A DNA stretch of 7,867 nt from JABDPF01 sp036351575 (GTDB lineage Bacteria > Pseudomonadota > Gammaproteobacteria > Xanthomonadales > SZUA-36), in contig JAZBPJ010000109.1 of NCBI GenBank assembly GCA_036351575.1, positions 1-7,867 on the forward strand. Direction: 5' to 3'. Position 1 is the first letter of the stretch, and every line of letters starts with the position of its first letter. Below, piece by piece: positions 6,181-7,867 of this stretch. Position numbers and translations under genes: made by a program. The notes under the pieces are model-generated. The model ran no database searches, was not told the origin of the DNA, and saw only the letters and a program-made list of their open reading frames with translations.

Positions 6181-6693
6181 ATGAACAAGCCTTTCCGCTT
6201 TACTTTTTTTGCGCTATCGGGCGCCGCCGTACTGGCGTTTGCCATCGCTCTGCCCGCGACGGTTTTCGCGGCCCACCACGGGCAGCCGCCCGGTTTCGCC
6301 GACTTCGATACGGACGGTGACGGCTTCGTCAGCGAGGAAGAGTTTCTCACGCTGCGCGCCGCGCGGATGAAGGCGCGCGCCGAAGCGGGCGGAAAGATGA
6401 AGGGCCAGGCCAGCGCGCCGCCGTTCAGCGAGGTCGACAGCAATGGTGACGGCAAGCTGGACGAGGCGGAGTTCACGGCCGGGCGCGAGGCGCACATGCA
6501 GGCCATGCGGGGACAGCACGGCAAGGGGAAAGGACACGGCGCGGGGCACGGCAAGCACGGCAAGGGCATGAAGATGCCCACGTTCGGTGACCTCGACCTG
6601 GACGGCAATGGCTGTATCGACGCGGACGAGTTCGCCGAGCACCAGGCCGAGCATCACGGCAAGCGTCACGGGGCGCCCAAAGACGCCGAGTGA
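6181..6693 (+). CDS. Exported EF-hand calcium-binding protein
   Basis: The 170-residue protein opens with a classic signal peptide: MNKPFRF, a hydrophobic core (about 8-28) and a likely cut after VFA at residue 30. The mature part should be periplasmic or secreted. Three canonical 12-residue EF-hand loops are visible: DTDGDGFVSEEE (43-54), DSNGDGKLDEAE (86-97) and DLDGNGCIDADE (139-150). Each has acidic or Asn ligands at positions 1, 3 and 5 and Glu at 12. The first loop lies soon after the signal peptide and an odd number of hands is present, so one may be unpaired. Between hands two and three is a Gly/His/Lys-rich linker (111-131), and the tail after hand three is also His-rich. The only Cys (145) is inside loop three. 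Start choice is uncertain: an in-frame ATG at 6166 adds five residues. I chose 6181 because GGA lies seven bases before it and the signal peptide then has a normal N-region. Calcium binding is well supported; the physiological role is unknown. Confidence 0.88.
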   Translation: MNKPFRFTFFALSGAAVLAFAIALPATVFAAHHGQPPGFADFDTDGDGFVSEEEFLTLRAARMKARAEAGGKMKGQASAPPFSEVDSNGDGKLDEAEFTAGREAHMQAMRGQHGKGKGHGAGHGKHGKGMKMPTFGDLDLDGNGCIDADEFAEHQAEHHGKRHGAPKDAE

Positions 6694-6708
6694 TCTGGCC
6701 GGTTCGGC

Positions 6709-7867
6709 TCAGTGCGGCGGGAGTTCCGTCTGCAGCGCGATGATGTCGAAACGCACTTTTGAAATCGTGTAGCGATCGGCGGAGCCCTCGCTGCGCCAAA
6801 AGCCCCTGCTGTCAGTGGTCTGGCTGAAGCGGTAGATCAGCACGCGGCCCCGGTGGTCGATGCTGTAGCGGTCCAGTTGGCGGGCCTCGTTGTCCATCAG
6901 GTCGAACCCCAATGCCTGGTCGAGGCGCGGGTTGGCAAAGGCCATGCCGCCCCCGGCTTCGGGCGTGTAGCCGAAATATTCTTTGCCGACGGTGGCGTCA
7001 CCCTGTCCTTCGAGCGGCGAGAGGTCCGTCGTTGAAAAAGTCACGCCGGCGGGGATCACGCTGATCTCGAGCCCGCTTGCCAACCTGGTGCTCCCAAAAT
7101 CGAATTTCGCACGGGAGGCATCCAGAGCCGTGACGCTGCCGCCTCCCAGGACCCGTGCGCGGTTATCGCCCAGCCGCACATGCAGGGCCGTGTTCTCGTC
7201 AATGCCGAAACCCCGGGATTGTCCCGTGGCGGCCAGCGCGCGCACCAGCCGGCCCAGTCGCGCCTTGCGGTCGAAATGCTGGTCGACGACGCTTTCAGGC
7301 AGAAAACCGAGTCCGCGGGAAAGGTACAGCCGCCCGCTGTCCTGGTCCTCGGTGTCGCTGTAATCACTGGCGAGCGGTTCCAGGAGCGCAGTAAAACTGA
7401 TTCCCCCCGCGATCATGTCGCGGCTCATGATCGCCGCGCCGGCGCTGCTGCCGCCGACCACGGCTCCATGGGCAAGCCGTTCGCGGATGAGGGCCAGGAG
7501 GGGTGACTCCCGCCCATCCTCGCCCAGCAGGGTTTGCGAGATGCGCATCTGGTCGCCGCCCGTGAACCAGAAGCCTGCCGCGTCGGAGACGGCGGACACG
7601 GATTCCGCGTTCCAGGCGTTTTTACTCCAGGCGCTCTCGTCCACGTCCGCGGTGGCGTCGTCGTCCCGGACTGCCAGGGGATAGACGGCGATCCGGTCGC
7701 GGGACAGGCCGTATTTTTCCAGGCTGCGGACAAAATCTGCGGCCGATTCAGCGGGCCGGCCGCTGGCGGCCGGAATGATCACCATTTTGCCTTCCGGCAG
7801 CATGGCGTCGACCAGCGCCCGGTGCACCGCCGCGTTGTCTTCTTGCAGGGCGCCGCCGACGATCAGC
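6709..7867 (-). CDS. Cyanophycinase-like serine peptidase, family S51 (N-terminus cut)
   Basis: The frame is open through the right edge of the window, so the start codon is outside; 385 residues are visible. The first visible residues, LIVGGALQEDNAAV, are the usual opening of the domain, so only a short lead or a signal peptide is probably missing. Family landmarks, numbered from the first visible codon, are FTGGDQ (101-106), the nucleophile block GGSSAGAA (138-145) with Ser141 in a G-x-S-x-G setting, DQHFDRKARLGRL (195-207), and GFGIDENTAL (220-229). Family members hydrolyse cyanophycin (multi-L-arginyl-poly-L-aspartate) to beta-Asp-Arg dipeptides, or related peptides. Beyond the roughly 270-residue core there is an extra C-terminal stretch of about 110 residues with many aromatic and Arg residues. 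This recalls the longer heterotrophic, often secreted cyanophycinases. It converges on the EF-hand gene with a 15-base gap. No cyanophycin synthetase is in the window. Family membership is firm; the substrate is inferred. Confidence 0.9.
   Translation of the reverse strand, partial: LIVGGALQEDNAAVHRALVDAMLPEGKMVIIPAASGRPAESAADFVRSLEKYGLSRDRIAVYPLAVRDDDATADVDESAWSKNAWNAESVSAVSDAAGFWFTGGDQMRISQTLLGEDGRESPLLALIRERLAHGAVVGGSSAGAAIMSRDMIAGGISFTALLEPLASDYSDTEDQDSGRLYLSRGLGFLPESVVDQHFDRKARLGRLVRALAATGQSRGFGIDENTALHVRLGDNRARVLGGGSVTALDASRAKFDFGSTRLASGLEISVIPAGVTFSTTDLSPLEGQGDATVGKEYFGYTPEAGGGMAFANPRLDQALGFDLMDNEARQLDRYSIDHRGRVLIYRFSQTTDSRGFWRSEGSADRYTISKVRFDIIALQTELPPH

Noticed and set aside
6694..6708. 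Terminator between the convergent EF-hand and peptidase genes
   Set aside because: Only a 4-bp stem (GCCG-gtt-CGGC) is present, with no T run on either strand.

Overview
The window is GC-rich (roughly 60-65% by eye) and densely coded. It reads as chromosomal sequence from a Gram-negative bacterium, most likely a gammaproteobacterium. The basis is an AsmA-family envelope protein, a zwf-pgl pair, a compact ECF sigma-factor operon and a long-form cyanophycinase-like S51 peptidase. I see no insertion sequence, phage gene, tRNA, rRNA or CRISPR array. The organism cannot be named from this sequence alone.

Layout: (1) 1-2459, minus strand: most of a large AsmA-family protein whose C-terminus lies outside the window. 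(2) 2546-3804, minus strand: a tight three-gene operon of a DUF6249-type membrane protein, an ECF sigma factor and a small two-helix membrane protein that is a candidate anti-sigma factor. (3) 3926-6053, minus strand: zwf and pgl, the two enzymes that take glucose-6-phosphate to 6-phosphogluconate, overlapping by 8 bases. (4) 6054-6180: a divergent intergenic promoter region. (5) 6181-6693, plus strand: a secreted EF-hand protein with three canonical calcium loops. (6) 6709-7867, minus strand: a cyanophycinase-like serine peptidase whose N-terminus lies outside the window. It converges on the EF-hand gene with a 15-base gap.

How the genes fit together: zwf and pgl form the NADPH-producing entry to the oxidative pentose-phosphate or Entner-Doudoroff route. 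The sigma module lies 121 bases downstream on the same strand and may be a separate transcription unit or partly read through. Within it the stop of the first gene carries the ribosome site of the second, and the second and third genes overlap by 8 bases, so the three products are probably made in fixed proportion. The AsmA gene has a perfect TATAAT eight bases before its start codon and no good Shine-Dalgarno site, which predicts a leaderless transcript.

The likeliest under-described element is the DUF6249 / ECF sigma / small membrane protein module. The small protein has no Cys or His, so it cannot be a zinc-binding anti-sigma factor of the usual type. No completely new system is evident. 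The rest is ordinary chromosomal coding sequence.
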